Below the pieces are notes generated by a model. The model was not told the origin of the DNA, searched no databases, and saw only the letters and a program-made list of their open reading frames with translations. Positions 24,275 to 35,290 of a stretch of 64,000 bases of DNA are shown one piece after another. How positions within the stretch are numbered: the first letter of the stretch is position 1; the number at the start of each line of letters is the position of its first letter. Both the position numbers and the translations under genes were made by a program. This stretch comes from Piliocolobus tephrosceles (Eukaryota; Chordata; Mammalia; Primates; Cercopithecidae): the NCBI RefSeq assembly GCF_002776525.5, contig NC_045441.1:65768650-65832649 (forward strand). Reading direction: 5' to 3'.

Positions 24275-25926
24275 GAAAACAAATACTGAGAAGTAGGGCT
24301 GCTGCTGTTACAAACACCTGCAAATGTGGAAGCAGCTTTGGAAATCGGTAATGAATAGAGGCTGGAAGAATTTGGAGGAACAGACTAGAAAAGGCCCAGA
24401 TTGCTGTGAATGAAGCATTAAGTGCAATTATAGTGAAGGCTCAGAAGAAAAGCAGAATAGGGAAAGTCTAAATCTTCTTAGAGATCACTTAAGTGGTCAT
24501 GGCCAAAATGGTGGTAGAAATGGATAATAAAAGACATTCTGGTGAGGGTCTCACACCTCACCAGAAATGAACAAAGTATTAAAAATTACAGCAAAGACTA
24601 TTCTTATCACAAAATAGGAAAGACCTTGGCAGAATTGTGTTCATGTTCTAGGACTTTATGAAATGCAGAATTCAAGAGTGATGAACTGGAATATGGAAAA
24701 AATATCTAAGTAGCAAAGTATTCAGGCTGCTATACGGTGACTTTCAACTGCATACAAGGAAATTCTAGAGCAAAGAAATAATTTAAAGATTGTACTTTTA
24801 GTTAAGAGGGAAGCAAAGTAGAAAGATTTGGAAAATTTGTAGCCTGACTACATAAAAATGCACAATCAAGAAAGAACGCTAAAGGTGCAGCAAAGCAGCC
24901 TTTTGCTAAGCAGATTACTGTGGCTAGAAGGGCACCAGGTGTTAGTCATCAAGATAATAAAATTAAAAGCCCAAAGACATTTCAAAGATCTTGGAGGCTT
25001 TCCTCCCATCACAAACCCAGAGCTCTAGGAGAGCAAAATGGTTTGGGGAGATGCCCCCAGAGAATGCCCCATAGGTTTGCCACTCAGAGCCATCTTGGGA
25101 CTCTCCTCCCCTCGTTCTAGCACAGTACCCCTGTGGCACCCCAGCCATGGTTCAGGTGAGCTTGAGCGTGGCTTCATCTCCTGCTCTGGAGGGTAAAAGC
25201 CATGGCAGTGTCTACCGGTTGATAATTCTGCAGGCTCACAGAATGCAAAAGCTCTGTGGTATAGCTGCCTCCACCTGGATTTCAAATGATGTTACATGTA
25301 GCCTGGGGATTCAGGCAGAAATCTGCTGCAGGAGCAGAGACACACAGAGTCTCCACTAGGGCAGTGTCTAGAGGAGTCATCAGAGTGGAGTTTTCTCTGA
25401 GACCCCAGAAATGTAGAGTTACAAGTGTGTAACTTCAACCCAAGAGATAGAAACTGTGAACTGAACCTAGTGAAACTAAAGACTTCAGGGCCTCTACCCC
25501 TGCCCTAGTGTGTTCCCAGAATTTAGGAAATGGAGTCAATGGAGATTGTTCTCCAGCTCTAAGACTTATTGCTTTCCCTTTTGGGTTTTTGACTTACTTG
25601 AGAAAAGTCATCCCTTTCTTCCTACATAGCTCTCGCTTTCAGAATGGGAATGTCTGTTCTATGACTGTCCCACCATTATATTCTGAAAGTAGATAATTTG
25701 TTTGATTTCACAGGCTCACAGCTGGAGGAAATTTGCTTCAGAGTAAAGGGTGCTTTTAGTCTCATTCATATTTGATTCAGATGAGACTCTGGACTATGGA
25801 CTTTGGGGTTGATGCTATAACAAGTCGAGATTTGGGGGGTTATTGTGATAGCTCCCCATTGATGGTATGGCCCCTATTGTGATGGATGTGTTTTATATGT
25901 GAGAAGGACGTGAGTTTTGGAAGGAA
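24275..25926 (+). mobile_element. MaLR provirus internal region (non-functional)
   Basis: About 1.65 kb between two same-orientation LTRs. Its start ('ctgctgctgttacaaacacc', then 'tggaagcagctttggaaatc') matches the typical beginning of MaLR internal sequence (MLT1/MST/THE1-int). No intact gag, pol or env frame is present. The longest frames are 60-86 codons on both strands around 24920-25360 and are not credible genes. This is a dead, non-coding endogenous element. Confidence 0.82.
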
Positions 25927-26300
25927 TAGTGTGGTTCAAATGTCCCTACCAAAAGCGATGTTGAAATTTGTCATTGTAACAGCATTAAGAAATGAGACCA
26001 TTAAAAGGTGATTAGGTCATGAGGGCTCCACACTTATGAATAAATTAATGCCATTATCACAGGAACGGGCTCCTCATCAAAGGACAAGTTCTGTCTAATT
26101 TCCTCTACCTCACATTCTTGAGTGCTCTTCTGTCCCTCTGTCTGCCATTTCCTGCCATGTGATGACCTTTGCCAGATGTTCATGCCATGGTCCTGAACTC
26201 CCTATCCTCCAGAACCATTAGCCGAATAAACTAAAAAAGTAAATAAATAAATTACCAGACTGTAGTATTCTGTGATAGCGGGAGAACATGGACTAAAACA
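25927..26300 (+). mobile_element. MaLR provirus 3' LTR (MLT1/MST type)
   Basis: Same block order as the 5' LTR: 'gaccattaaaaggtgattag', 'tgatgacctttgccagatgt', and the end 'ggactaaaaca'. The two LTRs are clearly diverged from each other, as expected for an old insertion. Flanking bases (gcacc / gtgcc) are a possible decayed 5 bp target duplication. Confidence 0.86.
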
Positions 26301-26433
26301 GTGCCCTAGAAGAAAGCCTCCTTCCTTCTGGTATTTACTACTTGCAAAATGTTACATAACACTCCTTCTTGTCCACCTAAAATCTAAATGTGGGAGTCAA
26401 GAAGCTGCACTTCTGTTCTAAGTACATACAGTC

Positions 26434-26467
26434 TTTTTTTTTTTTTTTTTTTTTTTNNNNNNNNNNA

Positions 26468-26511
<44 letters not shown>

Positions 26512-26522
26512 AAAGAAAAAGA
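26434..26522. other. Assembly gap: poly-T, 10 N, then (AAAG)n
   Basis: A run of 23 T at 26434-26456 is followed by ten N at 26457-26466, then AAAG repeats to about 26522. Ten N is probably a placeholder of unknown true length. The frame that spans the N run in translation is meaningless. Confidence 0.98.
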
Positions 26523-26614
26523 CACCAATTGCCCACAAACTACCTATGATTCAATATCTTAATTCAGTCAAATTGAGAAATATGAACCAATGGTGTAATC
26601 AGCAATCGGTATAT

Positions 26615-26775
26615 CAGTGGCAGATTCACACTCATTTGTTTACATATTGTTTGTGGCTGCTTTTGTATTGCACGATGGAGAATTGAGCAGTTATGGCAAG
26701 GACCACCTGGCTTGCAAAGCCAAAAGTATGCTCTGGTCAGCCCTTTATAGGGACAGTTTGCCAACCTGACCTAAA
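26615..26775 (+). repeat. hAT-Charlie-type non-autonomous DNA transposon fragment
   Basis: Matches the common mammalian hAT fragment family whose termini read CAGGGGTCGGCAAAC. Visible pieces are 'catttgtttacatattg', 'gtggctgcttttgtattgca', 'ttgagcagttatggcaagga', 'cttgcaaagccaaaagtatg' and 'ggacagtttgccaacctga'. Only the 3' half is present. Confidence 0.65.
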
Positions 26776-28955
26776 GTCAATCAGGGACTTTGCTCTCCCT
26801 GGCTTAGTGAAGAAGGTCAGCAGTCCTACTGCTCATTTGTCACTCTATTGAGGTCTCTCCACCCCATCAACTGATGCTCATCTGGTTATCCACCTGGGAC
26901 CAATAATAGGCAAATGGGATTTGCCCCTAGGACAACTCTCCCAGAAGGCTCTGAACAAGGTCAAAACATTCATCCAACTTCAAGGGTGAAGTTCCATTGT
27001 TCGTTCTAAGTGACTTCCAACTATGTTTATCCATAGAGCCTATCAGAATTTCTGCAATAAGAGTGGCACTAGGAATTTATAATGAAGGCATCCCCAATTG
27101 CCAGCTTTATTCTAAGTGTCTTTGTTTCACATCCAGCATTATTGAAAGCATCTTCATTCTGTTGTTTTTTGTCATATGTTTTGACACCCCAAAAACTGCA
27201 TTGAGTGTGGGCTCCATCTAGTGACAGAGCGTGCATACTTCCTTTTCAGTTCTGAGTCTAAGTAACTATTTCTATTGTCTGATGAAAATGCCTAGGTTTA
27301 AAACTAGCCTGTCTCCTAAGGAAAGAATCTTTCTTTCTCATATGTAATTAGCCAATGCAGAACCAAATGAAGACCAGGTGCTAGGGATGATACCCAGGTC
27401 TGTGGACAAGCTCTTTAATTCATGGTCAGCCTCCCCACATTTCCCTTCTTAGCTCTGGATGCATGAAAATATTTTGGGCAGCACATGCTGGCTAAGCAGG
27501 TGGTGCCCTAAAATGTTGGAGGTCAGGGCTTCATGAATGCTTTTGAAACAGGAAACATTGATCTAACTATTAATGTATTTCAGGGCTGTAAAGCCTCTCC
27601 CTTTTTATTTATTTATTTTTCATTGCTTTTTCCGATTCCTTACTTCTCTTGCACTAACTTATTAGGGCTTGAGACCTACCACCAGCATATGCTGGCGATC
27701 TCCTCTCCCTTCAGCAGGTGTCCTAGGCATAGTTAAAAATTAAAATCAAACTGAGCATATGTGCCCTGAGGCTGCCTGTGCTGGCTAATAACCTGTACTG
27801 TACTGAGGCCAGTGCAGCTGGTATTAACTGGCCACACCCTGTGCAATCAGAATCTGCAATAAATGTCTGTGTGGCTAACAGGTCATTCAAGGCCTGTGAG
27901 CTTGTATGTTTGCTGAGATATATTTAGCCTCTGCACCATTGTTAGGATCAGCTTTGATTCTTGTGTGTTCATCGAGGTCTAGCATTTCTATACAGACAGC
28001 TCATTGCCTATAGATAAGATCACTGTGTCCTGCCATGAATGATGATGTTTATATCCCATATTTATTAAGGTTTAGAAGTGTTCCTTGAGGACACAGCATT
28101 TAAAAATTAAATCACACTTTCATTTCCAGAACATCTTCCAAAAGTACAGGATTTAGAATTTTAAATGTTTACTGTCATACAGCTAAAAGACAGGTTGACG
28201 ATGCCAAAGCACTGATAGGTGTAAATGTCTAGCTTGAGTTGACCTCAGAGAGGCTTCTAAAGTGGTTGAAAAGCTTTCAGAATCGTAATCTTCGCCCTGC
28301 AATTTTAGATAGATGTGAACTTTTGATTTTCAGTCTAAGAACCTAATGAATGGCTAAAATGTGTTAAAATTGTCTTTAAAAATGTTCCATGATATTTTTT
28401 TCTTTCCTTTTAGTGTTTGGAGGTTGTAATTGCCAAAGCAGTATAACGTAGTCACCCAGTTTTTTTGTTGCAGTCTACTCTTTAGTGTCTCTTGCAGAAT
28501 GTTACTTGTGATGTGCCTACTTATTATTATTGAATATAAGTCTCTTCAGAATCCTTTTGAACAAATAAACTCTGAAAGAAACTATTTCTTATTTTTAGAG
28601 ATATTAAATAACCAGCTTAATTTATAAAGCAATATTTGAAATAATATTTTATGAGTTGTTTACCTTCAACACCATATATAACCAAAATTTATCAATCATT
28701 ATTTCTAAGTAGTGTTTTTCAAACTCTCCACAGAGTATTTTTTAGTGTATTCCAGTGAAATAGCTTTTCAATATTCGTGGACATTGTTTTAATCTCTATA
28801 AAACTGGTTGCTATAAATTTTCATGATTTATGGTGTTATTTAGAATCTTAGATTTTTTTAGAACTTATTGATAAAATTTAGAGCATCAGTTTAGATTATT
28901 AGAACTTTCCCAATGTGAGAAAAAATAAAAATAGAATCACTGTCTATTATCTTTT
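26776..28955. other. Unannotated stretch
   Basis: About 2.2 kb without a recognised gene or repeat family. A 'gcaataaatgtctgtgtggc' block near 27857 resembles an LTR polyadenylation region, but nothing around it could be matched. Confidence 0.4.
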
Positions 28956-28959
28956 CTCC

Positions 28960-29945
28960 GACTATCTACTGTACTTTCTACTGAATGGATAAGAGCCCTT
29001 TTAAATTCAGCATTTCTCAAACTGAGCACCTGACCTCCTTCTTACACCCCTAATGTTGCTCCATCCAAAGACTTCTCTATCTCAGTTGTCAGAAATGCCA
29101 AAATTCTACTTTCTCAAGCCAAAAGCTTGGATCATCCTGGACTCCTCTACTTCTTGTACTCCCCACACTGAATTCATTAGGAAATCCTATTGATGTTATA
29201 TTAAAAACATATGAAGAATGTCACCACTTATCACCTTCACTGCTTTTACTCCCATCCCGCTTCTTATTGCATGACTGCAGTAGCCTTCTAACTGGTTTCT
29301 CCACTTTTCCCCACTTTCTCTTAAATAGTCTTCTTAATATAGCACCTGGAATGATAACTTTTCTTAAAACATAAGATGGATCCTGTTCCTACTCTTTTTA
29401 AAACCTACAAACAGCTCAGCATTTTACTGAGAATAAAAGCTAAAGTTGTTACAGGGTCCAAAGGGACATTGTATGATGGATGCCTTCTTCCTCTCTGACT
29501 CCTCTTTTACTACTCTCTCCCTCCCCACTCTGGTCTCTCGACACCAGCATATTTGTTGTCCCTTGAATGCACCATACACCCAGCTGCCCTGGGGCTTTGC
29601 ACTCACTGCTCCCTTCACCTGTGTGGTCTTTCCCGACACGTCAGGATGGCTCCCTCTTCATTCATCTCAAGTCTTTGCTCAAACACCCTTCTGGTGATTC
29701 CCGTTAATAGAGCAACCTGCTCTCATCACTCAGCACGACCGATCCTTCTTATCTGGCTCTACTTCATCTCTTTTTCCTCTCACACCTCTAGTATCCATAT
29801 AATAGCCTTATTTATTATGTTTATTACTATCTGTCACTTCCTATAAGAATGTATACAAGGCCTGGGGTTGTTGTCTGTTTTGTTACCAATGTATCATGCT
29901 CAACACATGGTAGATACACAATTATTGAACAAATGAATGATATAA
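28960..29945 (+). repeat. L2-type LINE 3' half
   Basis: Diverged but continuous L2 order: 'cttggatcatcctggactcc', 'agtagccttctaactggt', 'ttgcactcactgctcccttc', 'ctcaagtctttgctcaaaca', then the 3' end 'tacaaggcctggggttgttg' and 'attattgaacaaatgaatga'. Frames at 29446-29846 are relics within it. Confidence 0.72.
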
Positions 29946-30294
29946 GTAATATTTCATATGAATATTTACATATTTATATGCATACCTATAAATCACTTAA
30001 GGTATACTTAAAATTATCTTGTACGAGTACACAACAAATCCTTCTATTAATTCCTTACTATGGAGCAATAATATTATTTAGGTTCTCATTATTTTAATAT
30101 TTAATGAACAAGCATGTAAGTAAATATTTTTATACTTTCTCATTTATAGAAAAAGTACATTGGGTAGTTTTACAATGTCCCAATTAACCATGTATTATAT
30201 CCATTTTAAGAAATTAAATTATATGTCATATTGATTGAAGTAACATAACAGAAAAAAATTGTACTAGACTAGGAACAGTAAAATTTTTCAGATA

Positions 30295-30440
30295 TGCTAC
30301 TCTTTACTTCTGGGTAAGTTATTTAAAATTCTTGAGCTTGTTTTCCTCAACTTTTAGAATAATATACACTTTATTTATCGTCTATCTCATTTGTTTATAG
30401 GGTTAAATACAATAACATAAGGGTGATTATTTTAGGAACT
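30295..30440 (+). repeat. MIR SINE remnant
   Basis: 'ctgggtaagttatttaaaat', 'cttgttttcctcaac', then 'tctatctcatttgtttatag' follow sense MIR order. It is weak and diverged. Confidence 0.5.
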
Positions 30441-30539
30441 GTAAGACTCTATTGAAGTGTAGTTTTACCATATTCAGTTACCCTCAGACTCTGAGTTGTA
30501 ATTTTCCTTCAGACTGTTATCTTTTATGCTAACTTTCAG

Positions 30540-33217
30540 AAATGTTTAATGTTTATAGATTCAGGGAGTATATGTGCAAGTATGTTACATGGATATACTG
30601 CATGATGGTCAGGTTTGGGCTTCTAGTGTACCCATCCCATCACCTGAACAGTGAACACTGTACCCAGTTGGAAAGTTTTCAACCCTTATTCTCTCCCTCC
30701 CTCCCCACTTTTAGCATCCCTAGTGTCTATTATTTTCTTTGGTACGTCCATGCGTACACACTGTTTAGCTCCCCCCATAAGTGAGAACATGTGATATTTG
30801 TCTATATCTTGAATTATTTCACTTGGAATAATGGCCTCCTGTTCCATCCATGTAGCTGAGAAAGACATGATTTATTCTTTTCATGACTGTGTAGTATTCC
30901 ATAGTGTATGCATACCACATTTTCTCTATCCAGTGATCTGTTGATGAACTCTTAGGTTGATTACATGACTCTGCTCTTGTGAATAGTGCTGTGATACACA
31001 TATTAGTGCAGGGGACTTTTTGATATAACAATTTTTTTCTATGGATAGATATCCAGTAGTGGGATAGCTGAGTTGAATGTAGTTATATTTTTAGTTCTTT
31101 AAGAAATGTACATACTGTTTTCCATAGAGGTTGTATTTTACCTAACAGTGGTCTTTCCCGACACTAACAGTGAATAAGCATTACCTTTTCTCTGCATCCT
31201 TGCTAATATTTGTTGTTTTTTGACTTTTTAATAAAAATCATTCTGACTGGTGTGGGATAGTATCACACTGTGGTTTTAAGTTTGCATTTCTCTGACAATT
31301 AGTGAGGATTAGCATGTTTTCATATGTTTGTTGACTACTTGGATGTCTTCCTTTAAGAAATGTCTGTAAATGTCCTTTACCTACTTTTTAATGGGGTGTT
31401 TTTGGCTTGTTGAGTTTTTGAGTTACTTATAGATTCTGAATATGGATGCATAGTTTGCAAATATTTTCTCCCATTCTGTGGGTTATCTGTATACTCTGTT
31501 GATTATTTATTTTGCTTTGTCTAAGCTCTTTAGTTTAATCAAGTCCCATTTGTCTATTTTTGTTTTTGTTGCATTTGCTTTGGGGATTTTAGTCATGATT
31601 ATTTACCTAGGCCAATGTTTACATAATGTTTCCTAGGTTTTCTTCTAGGATTTTTACAGTTTCAGTTCTTACATTTAAGTCTCCACTCCATCTGAGTTAA
31701 TTTTGTATATGGTGAGAGATAGGGGTCAAGTTCATTCTGCATATAACTATCCCATTTTTCCAGCACCATTCATTGAATAGAATGCTCTTTCTCCATTCTA
31801 TGTTTTTGTTGACTTCATTAAAGATCAGTTGGATGTAAGTATGTGGCTTTATTTCTGGGTTCACTATTCTGTCTTATTCATCAATGTGTCTATTTTTATA
31901 CCAGTACCATTTTGTTTTGGTTATCATAGCCTTGTAAAGCCAGTAATAAAAAATCCCCCAACGACAATAACAACAATGCCCAGGACCAGACAGATTCATA
32001 GCCAAATTTTGCCAAGCACACAAAAAAAGAACTGGCACCAATCTTACTAAAAGTATTTCAAAAAATCAAAGAGGAGGGATTTCTCCCTAACTCATTTTAT
32101 GAAAGCAGTATCATCCTGTTATCAAAATCAGGCAAGGACACAACAATAAGAAAAGAAAACCATAGGCAAATATCCCGAATGAACATAGATGCAAATTAAA
32201 AAGTATATACTAGCAAACTGAATCTAACATATATGAAAAAGATAATACATCATGATCAAGGGATTTTTATCCCAAGGATGTAAGGGTAGTTCAACATATG
32301 CAAATCAATAAATGTGAGTCACCCTATGAGCAGAATTAAAAACAAAAAACCTTATGGTCATTTCAATAAACACAGAAAAAGCATTCAATAAAATCTAACA
32401 TCCCTTTAGGATAAAAATCCTCAACAAACTAGGTATAAAAGAACATACCTCAAAATATAAAAAGACATATATGACAAACAAACAGTCAACATCAAACTGG
32501 GTAGGGAAGAGTTGAAAGTATTCCCCCTAAGAACTGGAGCAAGACAAGGATGTCCACTCTCACCACTCTTATTGAACATAGTACTGGAACTCTTAGTCAG
32601 AACAATAAGACAAGAGAAAGAAATAAAAAGTATGCAAATTGGAAAAGTGAAAGTCAAATTATCTCCGTTTGCTGACAACATGATCTTAAACCTAGAGAAT
32701 CCTAAAGATTCCTTCAAAGACTCCTAGACTTCATAAATGACTTCAGTAAAATTTCTGGATACAAAATCAACGTACAAAACAACGACAACAACAATAACAA
32801 CAACTAGCATTTCTGTACACCAATAACCTTTAAGCTGAGAACCAAATCAAGAACTCAGCTTCAATTATGATAAGCCCCTGCTAAATGAAATACCTAGAAA
32901 TACACTTATCTAAGGGGATGAAAGAGCTGTACAAAGAGAACTATACAGCACTGGTTAAAGAAATCATAAATAGATGATACAAATAAATGGGAAAACATCC
33001 CACGGTCATGCATTACAAGAATCAACATAGTTAAAATGACCATAGAGCCCAAAGTGATCTACAAATTAAATAAAATTATTATCATATTACCAATGACGTT
33101 TTTCACAAAATTTAAAAAAAATCTACATTTATATGGGACCAAAAACAGCCCAAATAGTCAAAGCAATCTTAAGCAAAAGAACAAAGCTGGAAATATCACT
33201 TTATTTGACTTCAGGCT
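30540..33217 (-). mobile_element. 5'-inverted (twin-primed) L1, L1PB/L1MA age
   Basis: An L1 in two pieces of opposite orientation. From 30540 to ~31945 the sequence is the antisense L1 3' UTR and ORF2 C-terminus. From ~31946 to 33217 it is sense ORF2 (reverse-transcriptase region). In L1 coordinates the inverted piece stops at the 'tgacttcaggct' site, close to where the antisense body begins ('ctttacaaggctat' on the minus strand). The pieces are therefore adjacent parts of one element. The flanks carry a diverged target-site duplication, 'cttttatgctaac' (30521) and 'cttctatgttaac' (33218). That supports one insertion by twin priming. Confidence 0.9.
31946..33217 (+). pseudogene. Inverted L1 ORF2 segment (dead reverse transcriptase)
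   Basis: The frame at 32512-32717 gives the L1 RT block RTGARQGCPLSPLLLNIVLE. The catalytic FADD box reads FADN at 32668-32679, so the second aspartate is lost. Many frameshifts lie on both sides. It belongs to the twin-primed L1 and has no coding function. Confidence 0.9.
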
Positions 33218-33302
33218 CTTCTATGTTAACATTTGTAGTAACAGAGAAAGAGACAATGATTACCTTTTATTACTTATTTTATGATTTTATTATTACTATT
33301 TT

Positions 33303-33587
33303 CTGAGACAGCATTTTAGTCTATTGTCTAGGCTGGAGTGCAGTGGTGCTATTACAGCTCAATGTAGCCTCAAGCTCCTGGGCTCTGGTGATCCTCCCAC
33401 CTCAGCCTCCTGGGTTGCTGGGACTATAAGTGCATGCCACCGTGCCCAGCTAATTATTTGCCTTTGTTGTAGAGATGGGTTTCTACCATGTTGCCCAGGC
33501 TGTTCTGGAACTCCTGAGCTCAAGCAAGCCACCTGTCTCGGCCTTCCAAAATGCTGGGACTACAGGCATGAACTACTATGCCTGGTC
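33303..33587 (-). mobile_element. Alu, antisense (AluJ-type)
   Basis: Reverse-complement Alu from 'ctgagacagcattttag' to 'tatgcctggtc', with older diagnostic forms ('ggctcaagcaatcc'-like wording in antisense). The tail has become a T/A-rich stretch at 33270-33302. The 117-codon frame over it is an Alu artefact. Confidence 0.93.
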
Positions 33588-33699
33588 ACTTTGATTATTT
33601 CTAATCACCCCATTCTAAAATGGCATAGCAAACCTATGATAAGATTTGATCATACAGAAACCTACCTTGAGTTGTAAACTATTTGCAAATTATTAAAGT

Positions 33700-34054
33700 T
33701 GTATTAGTCCGTTTTCACACTGCTATAAATATACTACCTGAGACTGAGTAAATTATAAAGGAAAATGGTTTAGTTGAATCACAGTTCTGCATGGCTAGGG
33801 AGGCCTCAGGAATTGTGGCAGAAGGTGAAGGAGAAGCAAGGCAGGTCTTACGTGGCAGCAGAAGAGAGAGAGAGCACAGGGCAAACTTCCATTTTTAAAA
33901 CCATCAGATCTCAAGAGAACTCACTCACTATCATGAGAACAGTATGGGGGAACCGTCCCCATGATCCAATCACCTCCCACCAGGTCCGTTTCTCAACATG
34001 TGGGGATTACAATTTGAGATGAGATTTGGGTGGGGACACTGAGACAAATCATAT
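33700..34054 (-). mobile_element. Solitary THE1/MST-type MaLR LTR, antisense
   Basis: Reads as the reverse complement of a THE1-class LTR: 'tgtattagtccgttttcaca', 'ggctagggaggcctcaggaa', 'aaaaccatcagatctcaaga', 'ccatgatccaatcacctccc', 'gagatttgggtggggacac'. The 82-codon frame across it is not a gene. Confidence 0.93.
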
Positions 34055-34186
34055 TGTCTTATTGAATTGAACCTAACTGAAATGAACCTTCTGAGGCAAA
34101 CAATTATCTTCACGAAGACAAGAAAAATGTCTTGTTCATCTGTGCAGCCCACATACTAAGAGGGTGCCAGACACATGGTAGATATA

Positions 34187-35290
34187 TTACTCAGAGTTCT
34201 CCAGAGAAACAGAACCAATAGGGTGTGTGTGTGTGGAGCGGTATACATGTATGTGATTACATATGTTTACATATACACACACACATATACATATACAAAT
34301 ATGGCATTAACCCTTACATGGATTACATATGATATATATATGCATGGATATAGGGATATATATGGATTATATATGGATACATATATGCATATATACACAT
34401 ATATGTAAAATCCACATGTGTGTATATATATTAACTCATACAGATTATATTAAGGTTACATATATCAAGGTTACATATATGGATTATATATGAGTTAATA
34501 CTTATATATGACATATGTGTATATGCATACAAGCATATACATATATGTGAATATGTCTGTGTGTGTGTGTCTGTGTGTGTCTTATAGAGAGAGAGAGTGA
34601 GAGAGATTTTAAGGAGGACGCATGGATGAGTTGATATTGCAGCTTGAGTCTAAAGGCAATCTGCAGGCAGAATTTGCTCTTTCTTGAGGAATATTTGTCT
34701 TTTTTCTTGCAAAGTTTCAACTGATTAGATGTGGCCAACCTGCATTATGGAGGGTAATTGGCTTCATTCAAAGTGTACTGATTTAAATACGAATCTCTAA
34801 CGGTCTGGATGTGTCCCTCAAAAGCATTTGTTGGAATCTTAATCTCCAGTGCAACAGTGTTGGGATGTGGGGCCTAATGAGAGGTGATCAGGCTATGAGG
34901 GCTCTGTCCTCATTAATGGATTAATGCCATTATGACAAGAGTGGGTTCATTATTGTGCAAGTGGGTTCCTATAAAAGGATGAGTTTCATTCTGTTTTCTA
35001 TCTCTCTTTCACTCTTTTGTCCTTCTGCCTTTATCCATGAGATGATGTAGCATGAAGCCCCTTATCAGATGCTTGCGTTTTTATCTTGTACTTCTCTCCT
35101 CCAGAACTGTGGGAAATAAATTTTTGTTCACTGTAAATTACTCAGCCTCATGCACCCTTTTATAGAAGCACAGAGTGCATTAAGATAAATCTCATCTAAA
35201 AAATACTTTCACAATAATAACCATACTAGTATTTGACCAAATACCTGCGTTCCATGGCCTAATCTATTTGACACATGAAATTAACCATTA
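34187..35290 (+). repeat. Old LTR-like repeat, split by an MST LTR and a TG/TA-rich expansion
   Basis: The left part starts 'cagagttctccagagaaac' and 'agaaccaatag', and after an expanded TG/TA/AC-rich zone (34219-34600) continues with 'gagttgatattgcagcttga' and 'ctgattagatgtggccaacc'. The right part resumes at 35188 and ends 'tgacacatgaaattaacca'. This is one common mammalian interspersed repeat, probably an ERVL-related LTR. I am not sure of its formal name. Confidence 0.65.
34797..35187 (+). mobile_element. Solitary MSTB-type MaLR LTR
   Basis: Clear MST order: 'aatctccagtgcaacagtgt', 'gatgtggggcctaatgagag', 'tgagggctctgtcctcatta', 'tgggttcctataaaaggatg', 'ccagaactgtgggaaataaa'. A perfect 5 bp duplication 'aatct' flanks it at 34792-34796 and 35188-35192. 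Confidence 0.92.

Noticed and set aside
24920..25360. Several 60-86 codon frames on both strands, possible gag-like gene
   Set aside because: Inside the MaLR internal region, which is non-coding in this family. No gag motif such as a CCHC knuckle is visible.
33324..33677. 117-codon frame
   Set aside because: Translation of an antisense Alu. The RLECSGAITAQCSLKLLGSG-type peptide is the usual Alu artefact.
34219..34600. TG/TA/AC zone as a separate satellite
   Set aside because: It is an expanded low-complexity part of the surrounding interspersed repeat, not an independent array.
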